Assembly: GCA_030144725.1 (NCBI GenBank)
Contig: JASKMD010000006.1
Location: 7,685,949-7,749,948 of the forward strand
Reading direction: 5' to 3'
From: Haematococcus lacustris
Lineage: Eukaryota > Chlorophyta > Chlorophyceae > Chlamydomonadales > Haematococcaceae
DNA: 64,000 nucleotides
The position numbers and the translations under genes are program-made. Under the pieces are notes generated by a model. It did not search any database and had not been told where the DNA came from. It saw only the letters and a list, made by a program, of their open reading frames with translations. This document shows, piece by piece, positions 47,101 through 59,100 of this stretch; within the stretch, counting starts at the first letter, position 1, and every line of letters begins with the position of its first letter.

Positions 47101-48294
47101 AGTGCGGCTCACACGATACATCTCAGCCAAACAGAAGCACATCTCCTGCCTGATGCAAACACCAAAACAGATGAAACTGAACGAAGCAGAGGTGACACTG
47201 CAAAGTTAAGATCTTTCGTGCTTGAGAAACTGTTTCCTTGAAGCCATGAGAAAAAGCACATGCATGTTTAGTAATTGTGATGCATTGGCTGCGGCCACAC
47301 CCACGCCTGATGAAACCTTCTACCCCGTTGCCCTCCTGCACATGGTCAGCTGCGCATGCCTCTACCACATGCCCCTGCGCACCCTGTACAGTGCTCGGAA
47401 CACATTCAGCGGCCTCCGATGGGAGTCAGCCTAGCACGTCGAGCAGCAGCGGGAGCGGTGGCATTTGCGTGGAGCAGCCGCTCTGTCATGCCCCACTCAA
47501 AGCTCCTACTCAGACCATACGCCTCCTGCAGGGCTGGGCTGGGCTGAAAGGCCTAGGCACCCCCCTGAGCACGGCCATGCTGTACACAGGCCGCAAATCA
47601 GCCTTGCAACCCCACAGGACGCCGCAAGGGTCATGGCAGCTGCCAGATCAGTGTTATGCTGCGCTTGCATCTGCGCACCGGAGCGGCTAGGCTAGGGCCA
47701 GGGCGGCCCGGGCTGAGCAACACGATAAGCAGGCTGTGCTATATGGCTGGGAGTGCTTCTAGCCACTGAGCCAGTGGCTGCTAGCTCAAACCTTACCCTG
47801 GGCTCTTGCTCTCACACCTCCCCTAGGTGCAGGGTTAGCTCGTGCAGCTGGCTGCTGCCGCCATGTGGGCGATGGGATGGTTCTCGCAGCCGTGGCGCAG
47901 TCGGCTGGCCGGCTGACGGCTGCCAGGGGAGTGCTTGCCCGCATTCTGCTTCGAGACTGCTCCTTTGGTGTGGCTGGGCTGTCTTGGTCCAGCTGGGCTA
48001 CTGGGCCCGTTCAGCTGGATGGGCTGCAACAATCGAACAAGCTGCTCCACTTGTGCTGTCCTTGCACCAGCATGCTTGCCAGGAGCGTGCATGTCCGCCT
48101 GTGGAAGGGAGGGAGAGGCAAGGTCGCCAGAGTGATCACCATGAGCATGCTGAGCCACATGGCCAGGCTTGCAAGGCTTCTGTTAGAATGACGACAAACT
48201 GAACTATTACTCCACGCCTGCTAATTTACCCTAATTTGAGCCAAGATATTAAGCTTAGTTATTGGGATTGGGTATTGAGCTTAGATATGCAGTC
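47101..48294. other. Intergenic region; no supported gene
   Basis: 47297-47434 on the plus strand is open and protein-like (TFYPVALLHMVSCACLYHMP, then RTLYSARNTFSGLRW) but has no clear partner exons. It may be a gene remnant. The rest is featureless. Confidence 0.4.
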
Positions 48295-50722
48295 TCAAGC
48301 AGTGCGTTTTAGGCGCCATGCCATGACGAGGATGATCAGAAGAACAAGTGGGAGGGGTTGCCACCACCGTGACCTGACCCTGACTTGCCCTGGCCCTAAC
48401 CCAAGGGTGGGGACTGTCATGATCCTGACCCTGCACCCAGAGTGGCTACTGTGAGAGGCACCCACCAGGAGTGCACGGTACAAGCGCGCTAATGCTTGGT
48501 GTGCCACCTTGGCCTGGTCAGTGGAGGCTTGCCCAGCTGCCAGCTCGGCACTGGCTGCCCACTCCTCAAGCTCTTGCTCTTGGAGCACACCACACTGGAG
48601 AGCCTGCATACGGCAGCCGCAATGCATGAATGGCATCCACCCCAAACCTCTCCAGGCTCCCTTGCTTGGTTGGTTGCAGTTGAAGTGGTGTTAAGTGTTG
48701 AGTTGGTTTTTGTCAAGATCTCATTGTCACAGGCAGGTGTGCCCTTGATGCAACGCTTAAGGGGCCAGGGCAGTCAATGATGAGTGACCCACCTGGTCGT
48801 AGGTCCAGCGCTTGGCCGGGTCAATTTCACACAGCCCCTGCACGTGCGCCGTACCCACTTCTCAGCATGCCACAGCCATCGTATTGGGAACAAGGAAACA
48901 CACCCTTGCAGAGGAGCACAGCCAGGCCTACCTGCAGCAGTGCTAGCCAGCGGGGGCTGTAGGGGGCCAGCACGGCCTTGCCGCCACGGTGGGTGATCAG
49001 ACGCCCACACCCCTCAGCTTGCATGCGCTCAAAAAGCTCGGCTGCTGCCGTGGAGAAGCTGGCTGACACTGTGTCGGGGTCGTCCTCAGTGTCCAGGACC
49101 AAGGGGTGGGCGTCAGGGCCAGCCACCATGGCGTACAGAATGGCACCAACAGCGAACATGTCCTGCGCGCCAGCACCCAATGCAACACCTCAACACTGGC
49201 AAACCAGGAAGCTTACCGGTACGCTGCATGCCGTCCTGTGCTGCATAAAGCAGGCTGCGCTGCATGAATGTCAGTGGTAACATACAAGCATATAAACACT
49301 TTTGTGTGCAAAGCTATGTAGGGGAATCATGTGCTTCACGCTGGCCTATACAATGGCTAGTGCACAGCAGGTGGCAGTAGAGGCTCAGGTCAGGTGCTAT
49401 GAGTAGACATGACCCAGTGGTGGCCACACCAGAACGTGTTCAGGTGTGGGTGAGCAGCAGGGAAGAACATGGCTGAGCTGCACGCAAGTGTCTCAACTGG
49501 CAAGTTGACGTTACCACCGCCACCAACTCACTACCCTTGTCTATGGCCCTTAGCATCTGTTATGGGCAGGTTTGCTACCCTCTGGGAGGCACGCCTACTT
49601 GGGAGGGGTCCCCCATGACGGCGCCACCATCAGGGTCAAGCAGCTCGGGCGGGGCCTGCAGCATGATGCCACATTGGTTGTGTGTGGGCCACCCACATTG
49701 ACCAACATGGACCCAGTAGCGGGTAACCCTAACCCAGTAGCAACACCTTGTGGGGTGGAGCCTAGGTGCTCTGGCCTGCGGCGACTCACGTAGTTGATGC
49801 TGAACACAGACTCTTGCGGACGGGCGCAGTCAAACGGCCTGTGGGGGCAACAGACATCACTCTTGAGGCAGCCCACATTCCTGTTCTTAGTGCTCTTGCA
49901 CTGTCTTTGGTCGCATGATGGTCGCACTGTCGTCAGCTTACATCAGCGCATGTTTGTCCCTAGTGTCCCTCGTACCAGTCCCTAGTGAGGGAGGAGGTGC
50001 TGTTGCACTGTCTTTACCTGCCCAGGCGAGTTGCTGCCCCGAAGTCACAGCAGTGCAACACGTGCGCTTGCGGCAATAGGCAGAGGTTCTGTGGCTTCAG
50101 GTCACGATGGACCACGCCAGCTCTGTGCATTGTCCGAGCCAGGCCCAGCAGCTGCGCCAGGGTGCAAGTGAGTGTGTCCTCATTTGGCCACATTGGCTTG
50201 GAGCTGGAGTCCTTGTGGCTGCTCTGCAGGCGTACAAGGGATGCATGGCAGCAGCTATTGGACAATGTTTGCATGGCCAGGAGCAAGCAAGGGATCAAGC
50301 CTCACCTTTATCAGTTTGTGTAGTGTGCCTCCCTCCACTGCGTGCATTTCTTGCATATACAGCATGCAGGAACCACCCCGAGTGATTGTGAGCCATTGTT
50401 GGGTTGGGCACAGCAGCAAGGGTGTGCTGGCGCATGCTGAGGAGCGGCTGAATTCCCGCATGTGTTCTGCCAGCTGGGCCAGGGATGTGACCTCAGCGAC
50501 TTTCACGCACATCCCGGGCTCAGTAGTGCTTCTATACACTTTGCCAAATGCCCCTGACCCCAAACACTGTGACTTGGCTTGCAGGTGTTCGAGTTCCTTT
50601 TGGGTGGCATGCCGGATTGCCAGGCCGCGCCAGGCCGCCCGCTGGGCCATGCGGCGGGCACGACATGACGAGTACAGGGCTCCTAACTTCTTCGGCTGGC
50701 GCTTAGGGATAGACACTGGCAT
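48295..50722 (-). CDS. Protein kinase with C-terminal hydrophobic tail, divergent from CAS (418 residues)
   Basis: Six exons in phase: 50722-50306, 50223-50018, 49838-49790, 49162-48932, 48837-48793 and 48603-48295 (TGA), 1257 bases. The N-terminus is basic. Kinase motifs: [11 protein letters not shown] (about 54-64), CVK with Lys74, [11 protein letters not shown] (HRD at 178-180) and [12 protein letters not shown] (DFG at 199-201). The activation segment is short and has no clear [16 protein letters not shown] is the subdomain IX helix and [11 protein letters not shown] is subdomain XI. All catalytic residues are present, so activity is expected. The final exon ends [20 protein letters not shown]: a 13-14 residue hydrophobic segment with a basic end, as in tail-anchored proteins. 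An alternative ending that splices at 48466 (CTG|GTGGGT) would remove it. Substrate unknown. Confidence 0.85.
49982..50002. repeat. 21-bp perfect match to 18511-18531
   Basis: Both contain the same 21 bases, beginning CTAGTGAGGGAGGAGG. This copy lies in the kinase intron next to the donor at 50017. The first ten bases also occur, inverted, in the dispersed repeat at 1981 and 6475. It may be the end of a repeat family. Confidence 0.5.
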
Positions 50723-50916
50723 GTTGACCGCGGTCCTTACTTGCTTGCTGCTCCTAGATTGGGTGATAGCTGTTGCGCGCGCGTGATATAATGCTCGTCG
50801 CAGAATGAGCCCAGTCAACACAAAGTCAAAGCATCACCCCCTTGGTCACATGTGGCTGTTGAGCTCGCCATCCATCGTAGCACTTCTTGGCAGTAGGTAG
50901 TGTTTTGCCACCGCCA
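50723..50916. promoter_or_regulatory. Probable bidirectional promoter between kinase and CAS
   Basis: Only 194 bases separate the two start codons, with transcription going both ways. No TATA box is obvious. The shared control region is inferred from geometry. Confidence 0.5.
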
Positions 50917-53900
50917 ATGGCTCTCGCAAAATCATCGCAGCGACTGGCGTCGACAACGCACAAGCCACGCAGCGGAGTTCCTGTTGTGCGAGTCGCCGCT
51001 GCCTCAGGTGACCGCTGCAGCTGCTGTGATGGAACCTGTCGCGAGCGGGTTCGTCCTCCAAGCTCCAATTGGGTTACAAGCAGACCCCTTGCGCGATTGT
51101 CGTCCCTCAGAATGAGCCTAGCCGAGATTAATGACCGCTGCTGAGATCTCTTGCGCGCAGGGAAATCAGCGGGTCTGACCTCCCTGACAATCGCTGCATC
51201 CATCATCGCAGCTGCCCCAGTCCGTGCTGCACAGGAGCCGGTGGTCGATAGCGCAGTTGACAGCGTCGTGGTTGCGATAAAAGTGGGGCCCAATGGCAAG
51301 TGAGCTGTGGGTTTATGGGTCACGCATGTGATACATAGCGCTGCAGGCTGCTGGTGAGGTGATCAAGGCCGGCGTGACAGCTGCCCAGGCTGGTATCCAG
51401 GTTCTGAAAGAGGTAGGCCCTCATGGCCAAACTTGCTATGTCACAAGCCCATGACAACAACAGGTTGTTAAAGTTCTCCCACGTACTGTGCAGGGCTACG
51501 ACATTGCTGCACCAATTGTTGAGAAGGCATACAAAGTGGCATCTCCTATAGTGGGGCAAGCTATAAAAGCCACCGTTGACGCGGCATCCCCAGCCATCAA
51601 GGCAGCCCTGCCAAGCATTCAGGTGCCACGCACCGGGCAAAGGCTCTGCGATGTGAATGCCCAGGGCACAGAGCTGCAGACCCTCAGACCCAGGCTTTGC
51701 TGCTGGTGCAGGACGGGCTGCAAAGCACAGGCTTTAACCCGGGCGTGGTGACAGATGCCACCAGCGCCGTCACCCAGCGAGCCTCCACTGCAGTCAGCAC
51801 TGCCACGCCCTTCCTCACCAAGGTCCTCCAGGTGGGTGCCTTACCACCTGCTCATCAGACCACGGCAGCTTCAGGCAACACAGGTTCTTCAGCGCATGCT
51901 TTGCAGCTAGCCCCAGCCTGCCAGCAGTGAGGCAGGCAGCAGTGGTGGAGGCGCTGATGCACGCTGATGCAGGCATCCATGCTCTTGAGCAGGCAAGGCA
52001 CCTGAGAGCGCCCTGCTGGTCAGCGGCCTGGGGCTCCTGGCTGGTGCACCCGCCATGCAGGGCCCTGCTGCGCCTCCAGGAGCTTAACCCTGGCAGGGGC
52101 ACTGCTGCAGGCCTTGCACTGCCTGTGACTGTGTGTGTGGCAGCAACGCCATGTGGTGATGATGAATATGATGATGACGGTGATGATGATGGCTGGCTGC
52201 AGGTCGTTTCTGGCGCTGGCCCCGTGACACTAGCAGAGTATGCGCTGGGGCTGGCCGCCTTGACCTACTTGGTCCCGCTGCTGCTGGGAGGGCTGGGCGG
52301 CTCCTTCAGGTCAGTGCTGCTGCAGGCAGCAGAGAGCTGGTGGCGCCTGTGGGGTGTTGCCCTGCTGGCCTGGCTACAGCTTCCTGGTGGTAGGCTGCCA
52401 GGGGTTGGGCGTGTCACCTGGGAGCATGTGGCCCTGGCTGCCAAGGTCTTCACAGGGAGACACAGCCCCAGGAGGGGTGCCTGAAGCACTTGGACATAGA
52501 AGCACCACTGCCTGGCCCTGGCTGCCTGACCCTGGCTGCCTGACCCAGCTGCTCCGCACAAGACCAGGACACAGCGCAGCAAGCGCACCCAGCCCTACTA
52601 TGACACCCTGCCCTGCACCACTGCCACCTGCCCTCCAGGCATCAGCCCTCCAGGTACAGGCTGCCTGACATGCTGCTGTAGTCACGGTGTCGCCGCACTG
52701 CAGGGGCTTTGCCGGGGAGGTGGCGCCCGCTGCGGCTCTGGACAGCCTCGCCAACGAGAGTGATGTGCTGCTAATTGACATCCGCAGCAGCAAGGAGAAG
52801 GAGGCCAGCGGTGTGCCGGACCTGCCCACCAGCGCTGCCAGCAAGGTCAGGAAGGAAAGCTGGTCGGCTACTGCAAGCTTGATAAGTATAAGGATGATGC
52901 TGCCGCTGATCATGACGCTGTCCCACTGTTGCAAGCGTCAACCTGGTATGGCGGCCTGGTATGACCTGGCCCAGTACCAGCTTGGCCTGCAAAACTAGCA
53001 ACACGCTTCAAGCTAGTAGGCCCTGGAGCAGCTGCTGCTAGCCCCTGCTGCTTGACTTCGCTGACAGCACCGCTGGCTGTAGCAGCAGGGCCATGGCAAT
53101 GGATGCTGTTGTGGGGCTGGGATGAGGGCCATGCACACTTGGCCAGGCAGGTCCAAGCCTGCACCCCTGGCGCCATTAGCGACAGCACAGACACTGACTG
53201 CCTGTGAGACCCTGGCTAGGGCTGTGGCTATGGCTGTGGGACCCTGGACAGGGCTGGAGACGCCCAGACACCTGCCATCACAGAGCCTGCCCAGCTCCTA
53301 CAACTCCTTGGTGACAACAGCGTCCCTGCTGTCGGTGCTGGCCATGCCCAGCACTCTGCCCGGCCCCCTGCACACACGTGTGGCATCATCATCAGCAGCC
53401 CCATCATTACATGGCACTCACGTGTTCGCCTTGCACACAGTCACAGCCGACACATTCGTCATCACCACCACCACCACCATCACCATCACATGGCGTTCCT
53501 GACAAAACATAGTGATATAGATGCAGGGGAGGCAGTCAGACGCTGCAAGCAGGCAGCCAGGGGTGCCGGGCCCAGTGGGTGCTGGCTGCAGGCGCTGGAG
53601 GTGGAGTATGCAAGCACGGATGACAAGCGGCTGCGGGCCCTGCTGCGAGACCCCACTGCCATGGAGGCTCAGATCACGGCTTTGCAGGTGAGCGTGTCCT
53701 GGGCAACCCTGGCAGCGATGCTGATGATGGTGATGACTGGCTTACACCGCTTCATGCCGCTGGTTCCACCCTGGACACCAGCATCAACACCCACCACCAT
53801 CACCCACATCACGGGAACAGTGCACATGTTCACTCACACCGTTCACTCATGTTGCACACTGTGCACTCACTGTTCACTCATGTTGCACACCGTGCACATG

Positions 53901-55206
53901 TTCACTCACACCGTTCACTCACACCATGGCCTTCCTATGGCAGCATGCTGCACAATAGGGGTGACCTGGGGTGGCACTGTTGAGCAGCAGGCATCGTGTG
54001 GCTGGAGCCCAGGTACAGTCTTCACTGTGCTGGGGTACTTGCGTTGTTGAAGGCAAGCCCTGCCCGCCACACCACGGTCACCGCTCGCACAACACCAGCT
54101 GGTCCAAGGCTACGCAACATCCTCATGGCCGCAGCAACCGGGTCACATCCTCATGTTGCGCCTGCCTGCCAAGGAGGGTCCCCCCTCAGCACCCCTGGCT
54201 CTCAGCACCCCCTGAGCAGCTCAGCCAGCTCACATCTGCATCCACCCACACTCCCAATGTTGACAGTCGAGCGCACAGTGCTGTGCAGCACTGGATCACA
54301 AGGCTCAGACTAGTAGGTCAGCAGCATAGTCATTCCTTTCCTGCCATATGGCCTGCGCAGCTGAACTGGCAGGAGCCAGCCCTGCTTGACACGCCACGGC
54401 GGCCACACCCGGTGGTCACAGCCACCCCTGCTGCCGGGCTGCAGGTTGCTGCCTTGAAGAAGATCAGCAAGGGCACCAAGCTAGTGCTGCTGGACCGCTA
54501 CGGCCCAGCTGCCCGCACCGTGGCCAAGGAGCTGGGCCGCAGGGGCTACGGCAAGGTGTTTGTGGTGTCAGGTGCGCCCTCATACTCAAACACACACACA
54601 CACACTCACACACACGAGTTTACACACACTTACACACCCACACACATGATTGCCTGCCTCCGCCCACCCCAGCTGTCGTGTTCTCTCACTTTCTGAATAT
54701 AGCACTTGCGGTCCATCAGCACATCATTGCAGAAGGGAGTGACTGGCTGGTGTCAGGTGCAAGCGTGTGGGCTGCTGCTGGGGCTGCCAGGGCCTCAGGC
54801 TCAGGCATGTGTCCTCACCAGCACCACGCCGCGGCCTCCGCTGCAACACCCAGTTCGAACAGCTGCTATATGCAGCCAATGCCTTACATCCACCACCACT
54901 ACCACCACCGCAGCAGCAGCAGGCCCCCTCCTGCCCCTGAACAGCTGCTTCATGCAGCTGATGGCTCACAATAAATACCACTGCCACCACAGCAGCAGCA
55001 GCAGCAGCAGCAGCAGGCTCCCCCTACCCCTGCCACCACCCTCTGTGGTGCTTGCTGCAGGTGGGTTTGATGGGCGGGGCGGCTGGGTGCAGAGCAAGCT
55101 GCAGATCAAGCCCGCAGCCAGCGTGGTCAACGCGGCGCCGCCCTCCCTGGCCAGCACTGTGTTTGCGCGCACCACACGCGCCCTGCCTGCGCCCAAGTCG
55201 GCGTGA
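50917..55206 (+). CDS. CAS: Thylakoid calcium-sensing receptor CAS
   Basis: Ten exons in phase: 50917-51007, 51161-51282, 51347-51412, 51494-51622, 51688-51831, 52203-52309, 52704-52845, 53592-53687, 54445-54571 and 55061-55206, 389 residues. Residues 1-30 are a transit peptide. A second hydrophobic stretch ending APVRAAQEP resembles a lumenal-targeting signal. Amphipathic Ala/Val repeats follow (VASPIVGQAIKATVDAASP). A membrane segment lies at about 190-215 (YALGLAALTYLVPLLLGGLG). The stromal rhodanese-like domain follows: GFAGEVAPAAALDSLA, LLIDIRSSKEKEASGVPDLP, LKKISKGTKLVLLDRYGPAA and GGFDGRGGWVQSKL. The rhodanese cysteine position holds Asp (LLDRYG), as in other CAS proteins, so it is not a sulfurtransferase. 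In algae and plants CAS acts in Ca2+-dependent photoacclimation, CO2-concentrating mechanism control and cyclic electron flow. Introns carry CAT, CA and CAG microsatellites. Confidence 0.95.
53700..53775 (-). repeat. Possible relic of the LINE 3' end in a CAS intron
   Basis: GGCTTACACCGCTT with a following GCCG matches the extreme 3' ends at 30495 and 45353. It is preceded by GATGATGGTGATGA, comparable to GATGATG before copy C2. The match is short and could be chance. Confidence 0.3.
54585..55020. repeat. CA and CAG microsatellites in CAS intron
   Basis: 54589-54645 is a CA-rich run and 54990-55016 is a CAG run. Both lie in the last CAS intron. Confidence 0.85.
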
Positions 55207-56155
55207 CGCGCTGCTGCCAGCCCCGGTGCTGCTGCAGGATGAGCTCCGTTGGGCTGGAACCGCCCTAGGGTCATGGGGTGGTGTAGGGGGGGGGGGGTGA
55301 GGGGGCGAACGGGGCATAATAGCACAGGGGCGCGGTTTAAGCAGTCGTGGTGCTTGATGTAGGCCAAGCACCACACTGCTTGGTGAGCGAAGCAGTCGAC
55401 AGCGACGAATTTTGTTTGGTGTGAGGCATGTTTTCTGATAATAGCTATTCAATGACACAATGCAATAACAGCTTTACGGATGCCCGTTTTCGCTTGTGGC
55501 TGTCTTGGCTGGCATGATAGTGCTGCTAGAGCTCCAAGAGGCTACATCACACACACCACATGTTCTCATGATGGGTGACCTGTGTGATGAATGTTTTGTC
55601 TGCCTGTCCTTGCATGCTTGTTTTGCATGTTGGTTCTGTCTGATATCTGCAAGCTCCGGGCAGCGGGGCTACATTTGCCGCATGCACGGTTCCGTGAAGG
55701 GAAGATCATGCTCAGGGTGATGAAAGCTTCCTTGTTTCCTCTGCACTGACCAGTCCAGGTCATGCATGGAACTGATCCGTTGCCGCCATGCATGGCATGT
55801 TGTCACCAATGCATTGCATCCCCGCCCGCCATGGACTGCTGGTTCTGGCAAGACCATGAAGCTCTGTGCCAGTAAGTCTTTGCCAGTAAGCCGAGCCTTA
55901 TAAAGCCCAAACCGACCTCAATCTTGCACCACAGAGCAAGCTAGCACAGCAGCATGTCCTGATATCAACATTGGCTGCAATGTGCAGGCTTCCTGCCTAA
56001 AGAGTATGTGCAATTGTTCAAATGTGGCCGGTTTGCAACGAGATGCTGCCCCAATGTTCCCATCCCTGCCCTTGTCTTCAGCGAAACGTGGCGCACCCAG
56101 AGAACTGCCTCGTTCAGACGTGACGTCGCCGACTGCCTTGACTTCCCGCACAAAG
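55207..56155. other. Convergent intergenic region between CAS and SecA
   Basis: Contains a run of eleven G at about 55285. No coding series or TGTAA was seen on either strand. The 3' ends of both neighbouring transcripts must lie here. Confidence 0.5.
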
Positions 56156-59100
56156 TTACGCCTTGCCGGCCTTGACCTTCTGCTTTGACTTTCCTGGCTT
56201 CACCTTCGCGTCGCTGGCATTGCTGCTCCCGTTGCCGTTCCCGGCTTGCGCTGCGCCCTCCACCGGCACCGCGCCTGCCTGCTGCTTGTCCGTCGCACCG
56301 TCGTCCACCTTGCGGAGGCGCTGGGGCTGGAACTCGTACACGTTGTAAATTACATTGCGCCGGATCTGAGCCGTCATCTCCACAAAGAGGTTGTACCTGC
56401 GGAGGGCAGCAGTGCGATGTCCCCCTCGTCCTCTACCCCGCCCATAACTCAGCATGGTCTCTGCCAATGTACCAGCACTTAATCTAACTCACTTATAACT
56501 CCCCTTCCCCCTTCCCCCCCTCCCCCTCCCCGCCCCCTCTGCCCCTGCCTGCTCACCCTTCCAGCTTGAACTCAGTCAGCGGGTCCTTGGCAGCATACCC
56601 TCGCAGCCCCACCGCCTGCTGCAAGAACTTGATGGCTTGCAGGTGCTCCTTCCATAGTGCGTCTGTGTTGGTGAGAAGGAAGTACCTGCACCGCACCACA
56701 CCACACCTCACCACACCACCCACCTCACCACGAAGCACATCAACAGGCACCCTCTCCACTCTGCCTTCCCCCTCTGCCCTCCCCCTCTGCCCTCCCCCTC
56801 CCTCTCCCCCTCCTCACCGCTGTGCCTCATTCATGAGCCCTGCCTCAAACTCCTCCATGGCTGCCTTCTTGCGCTGGTAAGCCTCCACACTCAGGCGCCG
56901 CATGTACGCTCTCAGGGCCTCAAACTCACCCTGACCACCACAACCACCACCCGGCAGCAGGAGCAAACTAGGAGGAGCAGCAGCAGCAGCACTGGCAGCA
57001 GCAACAGGAGGAGCCCAACGCCTGGACTGGGCTCATCTTCCCAGGTCTCACGTCACGGCACACCCAATGGCCTGAGCTGCGGGGCACACACACTGCCCAC
57101 CAACCCTGGCGCACAGCCTCCCCGAGACACCACCCACCACTGCCTGCCCAGCCTCCCTACCCCTCTCCCCCTCACCAACCCTTGACTCCAGCCCCCACAG
57201 CCTGGCAGGCTCAGGCCCACCAGCGCCCTGCCATCACCGCTGACTGACTGCCTCAGCTGCGGCCCCTGCCAGGCCACATAGGCCCCGCCCTTGAAGGCCT
57301 GAGCTTACGTTGGAGTTAGTGCGCAGGTCGTCCCCCGTCAGCCCCTCCAGCAGCCGGCAGTACTGAACCATCTTGCCGGCAAGCTTGTCCCAGGCCCAGG
57401 TGCTGGGCTCAGCCTGCCTGTCAACGTTAGCCTGCGGCAAGGGGGTGGAACAAGGGAGACGGTGTGGCTGGTGGGCAGGTACCACACATGAGGGTGGGCA
57501 GGCAGACAAGCAGCTCAAGCAAGCATGCAAGCACATCAATGTTCACACCATTGTGGTCAAGCCAGCTGGACACGCCACCCTGCTTGACAACCCACCCTTA
57601 CCCAGGTCCAGCCATCCAGCAATCCCCTTCCACCTGAGCCTCTCCCTCTGCCCTGGCCCTGCCCCCTCGCCCTGGCTACCCTGGCCTCCCTCACCTCCAG
57701 GATGTCGTCCGCAGTCTTCTCAGCGTACTCCACCATGATGGCGCCCAGGTCAGTGGCCAGCAGGGCGCGGCGCCGCTCCGCGTACACCTTGTCGCGCTGC
57801 GTGTTCACCACCTGGTCGTACTCAAACAGGTTCCTGGGGGCACAGCAGCGGAGGGCAGCGGCCAGCAGGGCGTCAGGGGCTGCAGGCAACAGCGGGCTGC
57901 AAACAGTCCAGGGGCTGCTGGAGGTCAGGGGAGGGGGCCCTGGGGGGTGGAGGTCAGGGGAGGGGGCCCTGGGGGGTGGAGGTCAGGGGAGGGGGCTGCT
58001 GGAGGTTCAGGCATCAGATCAAGCCCAAGAAAAGCAGGAGCAGCGGGTGGGCCACCAGGCAGCAGTGCCAGAGGTTGTTTGGCCCCCTACCCCTGGCCTG
58101 CTCTGAGTGCACGCCCTGGGACCAGCTGCTCCCTGCCTCCTGCTGCGCCACGGCTGTTGCGCCCCCTGACCCCTGGCCCCTGCCCCCTGGCCCTGTTGTT
58201 GCGCCCCCTAGCCCCTGGGCCCAGCTGGTCTCTTGGCCCCTGACCCCTAATGCTGCGCCTCCTGCCCCCTGACCCCTAATGTTGCGCCCCCTGCCCCCTG
58301 CTGTGCTGTGGCTCAGCAGCTGGCACTGCCTGCAGCCACTCACTTGCGGATGTCGAAGAAGTAGTTCTCCACCCTCTTCTGCGCGGTGTCCAAGGCGTCA
58401 GTCAGCATCTTGCTCTCCATGGGCAGGTCTTCCACCCTGGCAGCAGCAGCAGCCCTCCCACAGCCAGGTGGCAGACAGCCACATGATGCTGCACCTCACT
58501 GCCAGGTGCCACTGCTACTCTCGTTGCCCCTACTCCCAGGCATCAATAAAGTACTATTATTGCATATTGTACTTGTATCGCTTTGAGAGGTTTGGGAATC
58601 CTGAAGGATACTACCACAACTAGTCCTGAAGGATACCAGCCCAGCCATCAGTGTGGCCATCATAGCCATGCAGGTGCAGTGCAAAACCCTCCATACCTCC
58701 CCGCAGCCAAGCAGGCCACACAGCAACAGCCACCTCAACAGCCCTGGCATGCAGTAGCAGCAGGCAGCTGACACCAGGACGCGTTGTGCAGCTCCACCCA
58801 TGCTGCTGCCTAGCCGGCCTGTTGCTGACTGCTGGCTGCTGCCTGGTGCTGCTGGCCGCCAGGCAGGCGTGTCACCTGAACGCGACCATGAGGTTCTTGA
58901 TCTTGTCACCGCCAAAGATGCGGAACAGGTTGTCCTCCAGGGACAGGAAGAACCTGTAGGTCAGGTCAGGGCAGGGCAGCAGGGTGAGAGCAGCAGGATG
59001 AGAGCAGCAGGAAGGCCAGAGCAGCAGGGGTGCAGGCAGGCAGGCCAGGGAGCATCAGGAGGTAGTGTAGCAGGCAGTCCAGGGCAGGGCAGGAGAGTCA

